Shown piece by piece: positions 41,451-48,285 of a DNA stretch of 64,000 nucleotides. The notes beneath the pieces were generated by a model. The model saw only the letters and a program-made list of their open reading frames with translations, was not told the DNA's origin and did no database searches. The position numbers were made by a program, and so were the translations under genes. The stretch is from NCBI RefSeq assembly GCF_014171575.1, contig NZ_CP050453.1, positions 2,914,001-2,978,000 on the forward strand, written 5' to 3'. The stretch is from Microbacterium sp. Se63.02b. GTDB lineage: Bacteria > Actinomycetota > Actinomycetes > Actinomycetales > Microbacteriaceae. The number at the start of each line of letters is the position of its first letter. Positions within the stretch are counted from its first letter, which is position 1.

Positions 41451-41738
41451 CTACTGGCGGCCGGCGTCCGTGCCGTGGCGCGCTTCGAAGGCCCGCACGT
41501 CTCGCAGGACATGTCGGAGCGTGAACACCTGCGCGATGGCCAACATCACGCTCACCGCACCGATGATCACCCGCATCACATCGAGGTCACGCATTTCCGT
41601 CAGCAGCCCGGAACTCAGCCACCAGGCGGCACTCACGGTCCAGAAAACGGCGAGCACGATCGCCCATGTCTTCCGTCGCTGCAGAGCGAGGCGCTGCTGG
41701 ATCAACGACGGTGTGCGCTCGGCATCGGGCTCACTCAT
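41451..41738 (-). CDS. Small two-helix membrane protein
   Basis: 95 residues from ATG 41738 (MSEPDAERTPSLIQQRL), with two hydrophobic helices (WAIVLAVFWTVSAAWWLSSG and VMRVIIGAVSVMLAIAQVFT) and a charged tail. No recognised family. The ATG overlaps the TGA of an upstream 40-residue frame (ATGA), so the two are translationally coupled. It is the last chromosomal gene before the prophage. Confidence 0.75.
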   Translation of the reverse strand: MSEPDAERTPSLIQQRLALQRRKTWAIVLAVFWTVSAAWWLSSGLLTEMRDLDVMRVIIGAVSVMLAIAQVFTLRHVLRDVRAFEARHGTDAGRQ

Positions 41739-41857
41739 GGCATGGCCCATGCGTCGTCACGAGTCAGCGGCATATCCGAGGTCGCGTGACAGCCGTCGCC
41801 GATCTCAGACGAGAGCTGACGCTCTTCGGCCCCGGACTCCCCCACCGATTCGCTCAT
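41735..41857 (-). CDS. 40-residue acidic small protein
   Basis: MSESVGESGAEERQLSSEIG and 20 more residues, acidic and probably disordered. Support comes from context: TATGCT lies exactly six bases before the ATG (leaderless promoter), its stop overlaps the next gene's start, and a terminator closes the unit at 41397-41419. It begins 42 bases from the attL core. Function unknown; it may act mainly to couple translation. Confidence 0.55.
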   Translation of the reverse strand: MSESVGESGAEERQLSSEIGDGCHATSDMPLTRDDAWAMP

Positions 41858-41898
41858 GCGCAGAGCATAGCTGTGCCCACTCGTGCGAGGACTCAGAG

Positions 41899-41931
41899 AG
41901 CCGACTACGGGACTCGAACCCGTAACCCCCG
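41899..41931 (-). other. attL: tRNA 3'-end fragment at the prophage boundary
   Basis: On the minus strand this is the last ~32 bases of a tRNA gene. It has a T-arm (ACGGG, TTCGAGT, CCCGT), then the 3' acceptor strand AGTCGGC and discriminator T. No D- or anticodon arm precedes it, so it is not a functional tRNA. The acceptor strand fits a GCCGACT-type tRNA such as tRNA-Thr. Integrase ends about 100 bases away. Phages that target tRNA 3' ends leave exactly this remnant on one side and a restored tRNA on the other, here off window to the right. Confidence 0.82.
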
Positions 41932-41970
41932 TTTCCCGGGCAGCATTTCTGGAGACTTACCGTTATCTAC

Positions 41971-41988
41971 GCTGACCTGGGAGTCAGC
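41971..41988. repeat. Hairpin between attL and integrase
   Basis: GCTGAC (41971-41976) and GTCAGC (41983-41988) form a perfect six-base inverted repeat with a six-base loop. It lies in the 40-130 base zone beside the att core, where integrase arm sites or an integrase-gene terminator would be expected. There is no T-run, so termination is uncertain. Confidence 0.4.
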
Positions 41989-42028
41989 AGTGTCGTTCTT
42001 ACGCGCTGATCCTCGTCCTTACCCCGCT

Positions 42029-43210
42029 CTACTTCTCAATTCGCTGGGTAAGTGCTGGATCGGTCGCGAACTGTTCCAGGATCTCGCGGACGTCCGGTCC
42101 CAGGTGTAGCCGCTTGATGTAGTTCTTCCGAGTGACAGTCGAACCCTTCACGTGACCCAGCTGGTCGCCGGCCACATCGTCGCCAGCCACGGTGGCCACC
42201 AGGGTCGCTACGGCCTTCCGGAATGTCTTCGGCACGACCCAGTCCTCGTACCCGCTCGCCGCGCGGAAGGTCCTCCACTGGGTGCGGAAATTGTTGGGGC
42301 TGCGCAAGGTTCCAGCGGTCGAGTCGAACACGTACTCGCTGGTCGACTCGACGCGGCGGCGCAGCAGCATCTCGACGACGAACTGCGGGAGCCGAAGCGA
42401 TCGGTTCGACTCCTCGGTCTTCGGATAGGGCTGGCGAACGAGTCCCACCTTCGGCTTGTGCACGGCCGTTCCGGTAACGTGCACCAGCGGAACGTCGAGG
42501 TCCAGCTCGAGGTCTTCCCATCGGACAGCGAACAACTCACCGGTGCGGATACCGGTGCCGACGATCATGTCGACGGGATCCGCGAGATCGGTGACACGAG
42601 CGCGGCCGCGGGCGTCCCGACCAGCGTCCCACGCGCGCAGCTGCGATCGGACGATGCCGACCGCCTCGACGTCGAGCGTCTCCACGACCGGCTTCTTCCG
42701 CGGGATAGTGTCGGCGTCGCGCACAGGGTTCGTAGCCATCGCGCCCTTCCTCACGGCGCGCTGGCAGACACCCGACAACACCACTCGGGTGATTCGCGCG
42801 GTCTCCGGCCCCGACGACGCCTGCAGCGCCGTGAGGAAGCGATCCACCGCCTGCACGGTCACCTCGCGGAGTTGCAGGGAACCCATGGCTTTCCTGACGT
42901 GCCTCAACTGGCGCCGGTACGTAACACGGCTTCCGTCGGAGAGGTCGCGGTCGTCAAGGTGCTTGTCCCAGTCATCGATGACTCGGTTCAGTCGTGTCTC
43001 GGGTGTGAGGTCTTCGTTCGGGAGGCGTGCACGGTCGCGGAGCGCGGCGAGGAGCGCGCGTTCCGCCGCCGCGCCGGTGTGTCCGCCTCGCTCAACTTGC
43101 CGCGTGACGCCGTCGTAGTCGCGGAACCGAGCGTAGGCGATCCATGACCCGCCGCGCTGCGCGCGCTTGATTTTCCCCCACGTGCCGAGCACGAGAGGTG
43201 GGCGGGCCAT
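42029..43210 (-). CDS. int: Tyrosine-type phage integrase
   Basis: 393 residues. An N-terminal arm-binding region (RGGSWIAYARFRDYDG) is followed by a SAM-like core domain and the C-terminal catalytic domain. The catalytic residues are arginine in GTGIRTGELFAVRW, lysine in YPKTEESNRSL, the KTFRK box (Lys in place of the commoner His), LGH, and tyrosine in RKNYIKR. It integrates the phage at the tRNA fragment about 100 bases downstream of its stop. The ATG at 43210 follows GAGG and starts two bases beyond the metalloprotease stop, so it is co-transcribed with the repressor. Confidence 0.95.
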   Translation of the reverse strand: MARPPLVLGTWGKIKRAQRGGSWIAYARFRDYDGVTRQVERGGHTGAAAERALLAALRDRARLPNEDLTPETRLNRVIDDWDKHLDDRDLSDGSRVTYRRQLRHVRKAMGSLQLREVTVQAVDRFLTALQASSGPETARITRVVLSGVCQRAVRKGAMATNPVRDADTIPRKKPVVETLDVEAVGIVRSQLRAWDAGRDARGRARVTDLADPVDMIVGTGIRTGELFAVRWEDLELDLDVPLVHVTGTAVHKPKVGLVRQPYPKTEESNRSLRLPQFVVEMLLRRRVESTSEYVFDSTAGTLRSPNNFRTQWRTFRAASGYEDWVVPKTFRKAVATLVATVAGDDVAGDQLGHVKGSTVTRKNYIKRLHLGPDVREILEQFATDPALTQRIEK

Positions 43211-43211
43211 C

Positions 43212-43652
43212 TCAGACCTCGACCTTGTGCACCCACTGGCCCACACCCATCCGAGGCGCGACGTAGGAGGTATCGCCGATCCGGTGGAGGATGCGCTGGA
43301 ACGCCTTCACCAGCCCCACCGTGACGGCGAGGTCATAGGCCATAGCGGCAATGTGACCGTCCCAGCGCTGCTCAGACTCGCGATAGCCGTCGAGAGTGAT
43401 TAGGCGCAACGCCGCCCACTCGTCAGCTCGGCGTTCCTGACGCGCGTTGACGGGCCCGAAGCGCGAGGGGACGTCTTCCCAGATCGCGTGCGCCAGCTCG
43501 TGCGCGAGCACTGAGCGTTCTTTGCGAAACGTCATTTCGTCGCGCAAACGGATCCGCTTGAGATCGTGCCTGTACTCCCCATCACGGCTCTCCAGCTTGG
43601 CGTACTCAACGGTCACTCCGATGGCATCCGCCATCTCCAGAAGTTCTTCCAC
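43212..43652 (-). CDS. ImmA/IrrE-type metallopeptidase
   Basis: 146 residues. The zinc motif HExxH is SVLAHELAHAIWED, with a downstream ERRADEWAALRLI helix supplying the third ligand. In ICEBs1 and several phages ImmA cleaves the neighbouring repressor ImmR and so triggers induction. Here the gene follows the repressor with an overlapping stop/start (TAG/GTG sharing one base), the same pairing, so I infer that its substrate is the repressor at 43652-44017. Confidence 0.88.
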   Translation of the reverse strand: MEELLEMADAIGVTVEYAKLESRDGEYRHDLKRIRLRDEMTFRKERSVLAHELAHAIWEDVPSRFGPVNARQERRADEWAALRLITLDGYRESEQRWDGHIAAMAYDLAVTVGLVKAFQRILHRIGDTSYVAPRMGVGQWVHKVEV

Positions 43653-44017
43653 TACCCCTCGTACCCTTCGTCGGTCTCGTCCTCTCCGGTCCGCTCCGAC
43701 GCGACGGCGAGCATGTCGTCCTGCGCTCGATCCTGCCGACGAGCTCGGACATTGAGCGCGGTCACGTTCGACGGCGCGGACACACCGGCAATGAACGACC
43801 CTGCGTTCAATCCGAGGGCGCTGCAGATTGCGTCGACGTCGGTCAACGTGAACGCCGCTTCATGCCGGAAGCGCATCGCCACGTAGTTGTTCGAGCGGTT
43901 GATCCGCCGCGCGAGTTCACGCTTGGAGATGTTCTGCTCCTCGATGACGGCTGCCAGCGCATCCGCAATCTTGCGGGCGAAGGATGACACCTCGGGCTCG
44001 GAATCTCTGGGGCTCAT
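43652..44017 (-). CDS. Prophage repressor (XRE/CI-like)
   Basis: 121 residues. The helix-turn-helix is ISKRELARRINRSNNYVAMR, then LTDVDAICSALGLNAGSF. A short C-terminal tail (QDRAQDDMLAVASERTGEDE) has no LexA-like peptidase domain, so RecA-driven self-cleavage is not expected. The start is ATG 44017, with TACAGT seven bases upstream (leaderless). It heads a leftward operon with the metalloprotease and integrase. It should bind the palindromes at 44079-44129. Confidence 0.85.
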   Translation of the reverse strand: MSPRDSEPEVSSFARKIADALAAVIEEQNISKRELARRINRSNNYVAMRFRHEAAFTLTDVDAICSALGLNAGSFIAGVSAPSNVTALNVRARRQDRAQDDMLAVASERTGEDETDEGYEG

Positions 44018-44024
44018 GTCGATC

Positions 44025-44030
44025 ACTGTA
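44025..44030 (-). promoter_or_regulatory. Leaderless promoter of the repressor operon
   Basis: TACAGT on the minus strand, seven bases before ATG 44017. It is the -10 for lysogenic transcription. Confidence 0.65.
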
Positions 44031-44078
44031 CCGATATAAGTGCAATTTTGTCTATGCGGAAGCGGAATTACCACCTTC

Positions 44079-44098
44079 CTGAACCTTGATGGGTGCAG
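44079..44098. promoter_or_regulatory. Immunity-region operator, site 1
   Basis: CTGAACC, six bases, GGTGCAG: the same palindrome as site 2 with one mismatched pair. Its centre lies 31 bases (about three helical turns) from that of site 2, so a repressor could bind both on the same DNA face. Confidence 0.65.
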
Positions 44099-44109
44099 AT
44101 GACTTGACA

Positions 44110-44129
44110 GTGAACCGAGATAGGTTCAC
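44110..44129. promoter_or_regulatory. Immunity-region operator, site 2, over the rightward promoter
   Basis: GTGAACC, six bases, GGTTCAC: a perfect seven-base inverted repeat. It overlaps TAGGTT (44121-44126), the likely -10 of the rightward (lytic) promoter, just ahead of the Cro-like gene. A dimeric repressor bound here would block that promoter. Confidence 0.75.
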
Positions 44130-44139
44130 CATGGGAGCC

Positions 44140-44388
44140 ATGACACCCGAACTCCCCCTCCCCCAAAGAGTCGCCGCCGAAGTGCGCGCCGAAATGGGGT
44201 GGCAGAAGAAGCCCGTCCGCGAGCTCGCCGAAGTGCTCGACGTGGTCTATCGGGGCGCGAAACAGCGCTACGACGGTGACCGCGAGTATCAACTCGACGA
44301 ACTCCCCAAGATCGCCGAGTGGCTTGGCGTCTCCGTAAGTCAGCTGACTACCGGCCGCCGCGACCGAGAGCGCCAGGACGCAGCATGA
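44140..44388 (+). CDS. Cro-like DNA-binding protein
   Basis: 82 residues from ATG 44140 (MTPELPLPQRVAAEVRAEMG); an in-frame ATG at 44131 is an alternative. An XRE-like helix-turn-helix is visible in VRELAEVLDVVYRGAKQRYD and the following LDELPKIAEWLGVSVSQLTT. It is the first gene of the rightward operon, facing the repressor, the position of Cro. The GGGAG just before 44140 is a close-spaced Shine-Dalgarno. Confidence 0.72.
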   Translation: MTPELPLPQRVAAEVRAEMGWQKKPVRELAEVLDVVYRGAKQRYDGDREYQLDELPKIAEWLGVSVSQLTTGRRDRERQDAA

Positions 44389-44573
44389 GTGCCGCGGTTC
44401 TCGACATCAAGCAGGTGGCAGAGAAGACCGGACTCGCAGTGCAGACGCTATACAACCTGCGTAGCACCGGCGGTGACGGGCCGAAATCGTTCACTCTGCG
44501 CGGTCGCGTCCGGTACTACGAGGCCGACGTTGACGCCTGGATCGCTGCCGCCGCGGAGCGCAGCGCTGCCTGA
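44385..44573 (+). CDS. Excisionase-like helix-turn-helix protein
   Basis: 62 residues (MSAAVLDIKQVAEKTGLAVQ, then TLYNLRSTG...YYEADVDAWIAA), the MerR-like winged HTH_17 fold found in excisionases and AlpA-type regulators. The start overlaps the Cro-like stop (ATGA). It probably directs excision or activates early genes. Confidence 0.75.
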   Translation: MSAAVLDIKQVAEKTGLAVQTLYNLRSTGGDGPKSFTLRGRVRYYEADVDAWIAAAAERSAA

Positions 44574-44575
44574 CC

Positions 44576-44610
44576 AAAAAGATTCACCCCCGCGGCAACG
44601 GGGGCGAATC
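44576..44610 (-). terminator. Minus-strand terminator guarding the immunity region
   Basis: GATTC, A, CCCCCG and CGGGGG, C, GAATC form an 11-pair stem with one mismatch and a six-base loop. On the minus strand it is followed by TTTTT (44576-44580). It would stop leftward transcripts from the lytic side entering the immunity genes. On the plus strand it has no T-run. Confidence 0.6.
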
Positions 44611-44633
44611 ACGAAATGAAAGGAGCACCACAG

Positions 44634-44951
44634 ATGCTCACGAAGATCCTACCGGGCGACGTCAAGCCCGTGTCAGCACGCGCCGTGTCGCGCGTCCACC
44701 CTCTTCCGGATCTGGGGTCCGGGAAGCCGGCTGGGGCTCCCGGCAAGACCGATCTGGGCACGGCAGGGACCGCTGCCCCGGTCGAGTCGACCGCGGACCC
44801 TCGCCCCTACCTCAATCCGAACAACGGAGAGCGCACGGCGTTCCCCCACGCGGTCAGTGAGTACCGACCTCGGTCCCGCAGGCAGATTGCCAGGGACGAC
44901 GCACGGCATGCGGCCGCTCAGGAGACGTACGACGGCGGTGACGCAGCGTGA
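44634..44951 (+). CDS. Phage early protein, hypothetical
   Basis: 105 residues, Pro/Gly/Arg-rich and probably disordered (SRVHPLPDLGSGKPAGAPGK, then YRPRSRRQIARDDARHAAAQ). No recognised family. ATG 44634 is chosen over the upstream ATG because AAAGGAG lies nine bases before it. Its stop overlaps the next GTG. Confidence 0.65.
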   Translation: MLTKILPGDVKPVSARAVSRVHPLPDLGSGKPAGAPGKTDLGTAGTAAPVESTADPRPYLNPNNGERTAFPHAVSEYRPRSRRQIARDDARHAAAQETYDGGDAA

Positions 44952-45187
44952 GCACCGCGGCTCAGGTCAACATCCTGCCCGACTACCTCAGCGAGGCGAA
45001 GCGGATCCGCGAGGACCGGACGCCACTCGATGTCGACCCATTCAAGGGCGCGTTCCTCGCGACCACCTGCCCTGGCTGCGATCACGACGTGAGCGCGTTC
45101 GTGGTGGACGGTCCGGATCCCGTGTTCGTGGACCTGGTGTGCCCCCGCCCCTCATGCAGCCACGAGTTCACGGAGGCGATCACTTGA
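44948..45187 (+). CDS. Small zinc-ribbon phage protein
   Basis: 79 residues. Two cysteine pairs (TTCPGCDHDVSAF and VCPRPSCSHEF) suggest a zinc ribbon. Function unknown. GTG start overlapping the previous stop; its own stop overlaps the next TTG start. Confidence 0.75.
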   Translation: MSTAAQVNILPDYLSEAKRIREDRTPLDVDPFKGAFLATTCPGCDHDVSAFVVDGPDPVFVDLVCPRPSCSHEFTEAIT

Positions 45188-45381
45188 TCCTCCTCCGCTG
45201 GGTCGCGATCCTCTGGGCGGTCATCTGCCTGGGCGGTCTGTTCTTCGCCCCGCACGGCTGGCCCTCGACCATCCTCGCCGGCATCTTCGCCCCCCTCTTC
45301 CTCTTCATCTGCTGGACCTTCGGCGCGTTCGCCAGGTCCGACCCCAACTCTCGAAAGGCAGACCCCGATGTCCGCTCTTGA
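45184..45381 (+). CDS. Small two-helix membrane protein
   Basis: 65 residues, two hydrophobic helices (LLRWVAILWAVICLGGLFFA and TILAGIFAPLFLFICWTFGA). TTG start overlapping the zinc-ribbon stop. It lies in the early operon, far from lysis genes, so it is unlikely to be the main holin. Confidence 0.65.
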   Translation: MILLRWVAILWAVICLGGLFFAPHGWPSTILAGIFAPLFLFICWTFGAFARSDPNSRKADPDVRS

Positions 45382-45523
45382 TGCCGCCCGTGAACGACTT
45401 TCCGCCGCCCGCTCCGCTGTGATCCGCGCCGAGGCTGCGCTCGACAACGCGACCCGTCGCCGCGATGAGGCCGAAGAGGCCCTGTACCGCGCCGAAGAGG
45501 AAGACCTCGGAGGCGTCGCATGA
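45368..45523 (+). CDS. 51-residue coiled-coil protein
   Basis: MSALDAARERLSAARSAVIR and 31 more residues, all helical with heptad spacing and alternating charge. It overlaps the membrane-protein gene by 14 bases and the nuclease gene by four. Possibly an accessory to the recombination genes; not recognised. Confidence 0.65.
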   Translation: MSALDAARERLSAARSAVIRAEAALDNATRRRDEAEEALYRAEEEDLGGVA

Positions 45524-46458
45524 GCTTCACGATCATCGACGTCCAGCCCGACACCGACGAGTGGCTGCGGGAGCGTCGCGGCTCCATCGGCGCGTCGGAG
45601 GCCCCCGCAGTCATGAACATGTCGGCGTACGGCAACACCCCGCTCGACGTGTACAAGGCGAAGCAGGGTCTCGACCGGGAGTTCGACCCCGTGCTCGGTT
45701 TCATCGGGCACGCGTCCGAACCGATCATGCACGAGTGGGTCGAACGATTCTCCGGCCTCGGCCTTCGCCTTCTCACGGGATTCATGGCACGCAGCGTCGA
45801 GCACCCTTTCCTGCACGCGACGTTCGACCGGGTCACTGAGGACGGTGTGAAGGTCCAGATGAAGACGGCGCACCAGTACGCCGGCCACCACTGGGACGAG
45901 GGCGTGCCGACCGACATCCGCGTGCAGGTACAGGCCGAGCTCGCAGTGTCTGGTGACCCGCGCGCACTGGTCGTCGTGTGGATCGGTGGGCGTGAGTTCC
46001 GCCACTACTGGGAGCCGCGCGATGACCGGTTCATCCGCGACCACCTTCTCCCGACGCTCGGTGCGTTCTGGCACGACAACGTCCTCGCTGGAGTGACGCC
46101 GGACCCGTCGACCACCGCCGAGCTGAACGAGATGGACGTCGAGGAGAGGAAGACCATCGAGGTCACGGACACCGCGCTGGAGGCGATCGAACGCCGTGCG
46201 GTGCTCCTCTCCGACGCCGAATCGATGGTCGCGGAAGCCGACGCGCTCAAGGTCGCGATCGGCGCGTGGATGGGCGACGCGGACACCGTCACGAAGGACG
46301 GCCGCAACGTCCTCACCTTCCGTTACCAGAAGGGCCGCGCCGGGTTCGACCAGAAGTCGTTCCGGGAGGCGTACCCGCAATTGCACAACCAGTTCGTGAC
46401 CCAGGGGTCCCCGTTCCGCGTGATGCGGACGGTCAAGCAGAAGGAGCAGGCGAAGTGA
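45520..46458 (+). CDS. YqaJ-family phage exonuclease
   Basis: 312 residues. YqaJ/lambda-exo-type nuclease: RRGSIGASEAPAVMNMSAYG (substrate-contact region), then HATFDRVTEDGVKVQMKTAH, holding the catalytic Asp and the (E/Q)xK element. It resects DNA ends to 3' single strands for the RecT partner encoded immediately downstream with a four-base overlap. Together they form a phage recombination pair. Confidence 0.9.
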   Translation: MSFTIIDVQPDTDEWLRERRGSIGASEAPAVMNMSAYGNTPLDVYKAKQGLDREFDPVLGFIGHASEPIMHEWVERFSGLGLRLLTGFMARSVEHPFLHATFDRVTEDGVKVQMKTAHQYAGHHWDEGVPTDIRVQVQAELAVSGDPRALVVVWIGGREFRHYWEPRDDRFIRDHLLPTLGAFWHDNVLAGVTPDPSTTAELNEMDVEERKTIEVTDTALEAIERRAVLLSDAESMVAEADALKVAIGAWMGDADTVTKDGRNVLTFRYQKGRAGFDQKSFREAYPQLHNQFVTQGSPFRVMRTVKQKEQAK

Positions 46459-47279
46459 CGAAGGACCTGTCCACGGCCGCTGCGGGGGCAAAGTCCCAGC
46501 CGACGATGAAGGACCTCGTCGAGGCGCAGCTTCCCGCGATCGAGCGTCAGCTCGGCGGGGCCATGAACTCGGCCGCGTTCGTCCGGGCCGTCCTCTCCGA
46601 GATCGGGAAGTCGCCCGACCTCATGCAGGCCGACCCGAAGACGCTCCTCGGTGGTGTCATGCTCGCCGCGCAGCTCCGGCTCGAGATCGGTTCAGGGCTC
46701 GGCGAGTTCTACCTCACCCCGCGGAAGGACCGCGGACGTCAGATCTGCCTCCCGATCATCGGGTACCAGGGCCTCATCAAGCTCGCGCTGCGCTCCGAGT
46801 TCGTGATGAACGTGCAGTCGTTCCTCGTCCGCCAGGGTGACCAGTTCTCCTACGGTGCAAACGCGGAGCGCGGCATGTTCTACGACTGGGTGCCGCAGGA
46901 CTTCGAAGAGACCCGCCCGTGGATCGGTGTCGTCGCAACGGCACGCATGACATCGGGTGGGACGACGTGGGTGTACCTGACCCGCACACAGGTCATGGAC
47001 CGGCGCCCTTCCTACTGGAACTCCACCCCGTGGAAGACCAACGAGGACGAGATGGTCAAGAAGACCGCCGTCCGCGCGCTCGCGAAGTACCTCCCCAAGT
47101 CGACCGACCTGGGCCATGCGCTCGAGGCCGACGAGGCGAAGGTGCAGACCCTCAAGGGACTCGACGAGGTCGAGGTGACCCGCCTCGACGATGAACCGGA
47201 GACGGTCGTCGTCCAGGAGCAGAGCCCGCGCGCTCGCACCCCTGAGGAGCAGGCCGAAGACCGGGAGGCACAGCGATGA
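46455..47279 (+). CDS. recT: RecT-family single-strand annealing protein
   Basis: 274 residues from GTG 46455. The RecT core is KTLLGGVMLAAQLRLEIGSG, LPIIGYQGLIKLALRS and PWKTNEDEMVKKTAVRALAK. It anneals complementary single strands made by the YqaJ nuclease. An acidic C-terminal tail (DDEPETVVVQEQSPRARTPE) is typical for SSB-interacting recombinases. Confidence 0.92.
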   Translation: MTKDLSTAAAGAKSQPTMKDLVEAQLPAIERQLGGAMNSAAFVRAVLSEIGKSPDLMQADPKTLLGGVMLAAQLRLEIGSGLGEFYLTPRKDRGRQICLPIIGYQGLIKLALRSEFVMNVQSFLVRQGDQFSYGANAERGMFYDWVPQDFEETRPWIGVVATARMTSGGTTWVYLTRTQVMDRRPSYWNSTPWKTNEDEMVKKTAVRALAKYLPKSTDLGHALEADEAKVQTLKGLDEVEVTRLDDEPETVVVQEQSPRARTPEEQAEDREAQR

Positions 47280-48013
47280 ACGCTCTCGAGGTCTTCAACT
47301 ACGACGGTGCCGACGTCCGCACGATCCTCATCGACGGCGACCCCTGGTTCTCCGCGGTCGACGTGTGCGCGGCACTGGAAATCGGCAACACGACTCAGGC
47401 GATGACCCGTCTCGACGCCGATGAGCGCACCCTCATTTCAAATGAGGGTCGCGATATCAACGTCGTCAGCGAGGCGGGGTTGTTCTCTCTCATCCTCGGG
47501 AGCCGGAAGCCCGAGGCGCGCGCGTTCAAGCGCTGGGTGACGCACGAAGTGCTCCCGTCGATCCGCCGCACCGGCTCGTACGTCGTGGAGACGCCCGAGC
47601 AGCTGATGTCGCGTGCGCTCGTCACCGCCCAGGGGATCATCGCGTCGAAGGATCAGCAGATCACCGCGCTCGCGCCTCGCGCTGAGGCGTGGGATGAGCT
47701 CGCGTCTGCTGAGGGCGACTACTCGGTGGCTGATGCCGCGAAGATACTCGCCCGGGCGGGTGTGAAGACCGGCCCTCAGCGCCTGTTCGACCAGCTCGCC
47801 GGCATCCGCTGGATCCACCGTGCTCACGACGGGAAGTGGCGCGCGTACGCGTCCGCCGTCGACAACGGCTACCTGACGGAGAAGCCGCAGTCGCACTACC
47901 ACCCGCGCACGAGCGAACTCATCCTCGATGCCCCTCAGGTGCGCGTCACGGTCCGCGGCCTCGAGCGGCTACGCCAGCGCCTCGGCGCGATCGAGACAGG
48001 TGCCGCAGCGTGA
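47276..48013 (+). CDS. Phage antirepressor (BRO-N and KilAC domains)
   Basis: 245 residues. The N-terminal BRO domain is VDVCAALEIGNTTQAMTRLD, then GLFSLILGSRKPEARAFKRW, and the C-terminal KilA-C domain is YSVADAAKILARAGVKTGPQ with RLFDQLAGIRWIHR. Such proteins bind and inactivate phage repressors. It lies downstream of recT and converges with a minus-strand gene two bases after its stop. Confidence 0.9.
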   Translation: MNALEVFNYDGADVRTILIDGDPWFSAVDVCAALEIGNTTQAMTRLDADERTLISNEGRDINVVSEAGLFSLILGSRKPEARAFKRWVTHEVLPSIRRTGSYVVETPEQLMSRALVTAQGIIASKDQQITALAPRAEAWDELASAEGDYSVADAAKILARAGVKTGPQRLFDQLAGIRWIHRAHDGKWRAYASAVDNGYLTEKPQSHYHPRTSELILDAPQVRVTVRGLERLRQRLGAIETGAAA

Positions 48014-48015
48014 TG

Positions 48016-48273
48016 TCAGAAGTGCTCGTGGAAGAACGCCCAGGAGTCCCATCCGCCGCCGACTGCCGCTACACCCGGGTCGGGGCTCAAGAAGAACGAG
48101 TCCCTGCCGTCTTGCTTCAGCGTCGCACGGTACGACGGATTCAGGTCGTAGAGAACCTCGAAAGTGTCGTCGGAGATCCGCGTGATGGTCACGGGGTGAC
48201 CCGAGGAACCTCCGCTGAAATTCACCGAGTCGCCGATGGTTCGAGGAAGCTCGGGCAGCACGTTTTCGGTCAT
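48016..48273 (-). CDS. Minus-strand cargo protein, 85 residues
   Basis: A soluble, probably beta-rich protein (GGSSGHPVTITRISDDTFEV, LNPSYRATLKQDGRDSFFLS, WDSWAFFHEHF). No recognised family. It is transcribed against the lytic operon from its own leaderless promoter (TAGAGT, six bases, ATG). Likely expressed in the lysogen. Confidence 0.7.
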   Translation of the reverse strand: MTENVLPELPRTIGDSVNFSGGSSGHPVTITRISDDTFEVLYDLNPSYRATLKQDGRDSFFLSPDPGVAAVGGGWDSWAFFHEHF

Positions 48274-48279
48274 GCCCGC

Positions 48280-48285
48280 ACTCTA
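48280..48285 (-). promoter_or_regulatory. Leaderless promoter of the 48016-48273 gene
   Basis: TAGAGT on the minus strand, exactly six bases before the ATG at 48273. Confidence 0.6.

Noticed and set aside
41899..41975. A complete tRNA at the prophage edge
   Set aside because: Only the T-arm and 3' acceptor strand are present. A CTGAC/GTCAG hairpin further upstream has the wrong loop size and distance for an anticodon arm.
42029..43210. Defective integrase because the usual box II His is absent
   Set aside because: Many tyrosine recombinases have Lys at this position, and the Arg, Lys, His and Tyr residues are otherwise present.
45082..46491. A 469-residue minus-strand open frame
   Set aside because: It lies opposite the YqaJ nuclease gene and neighbours. 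Its low-complexity Arg/Val/Leu composition is typical of GC-rich antisense frames.
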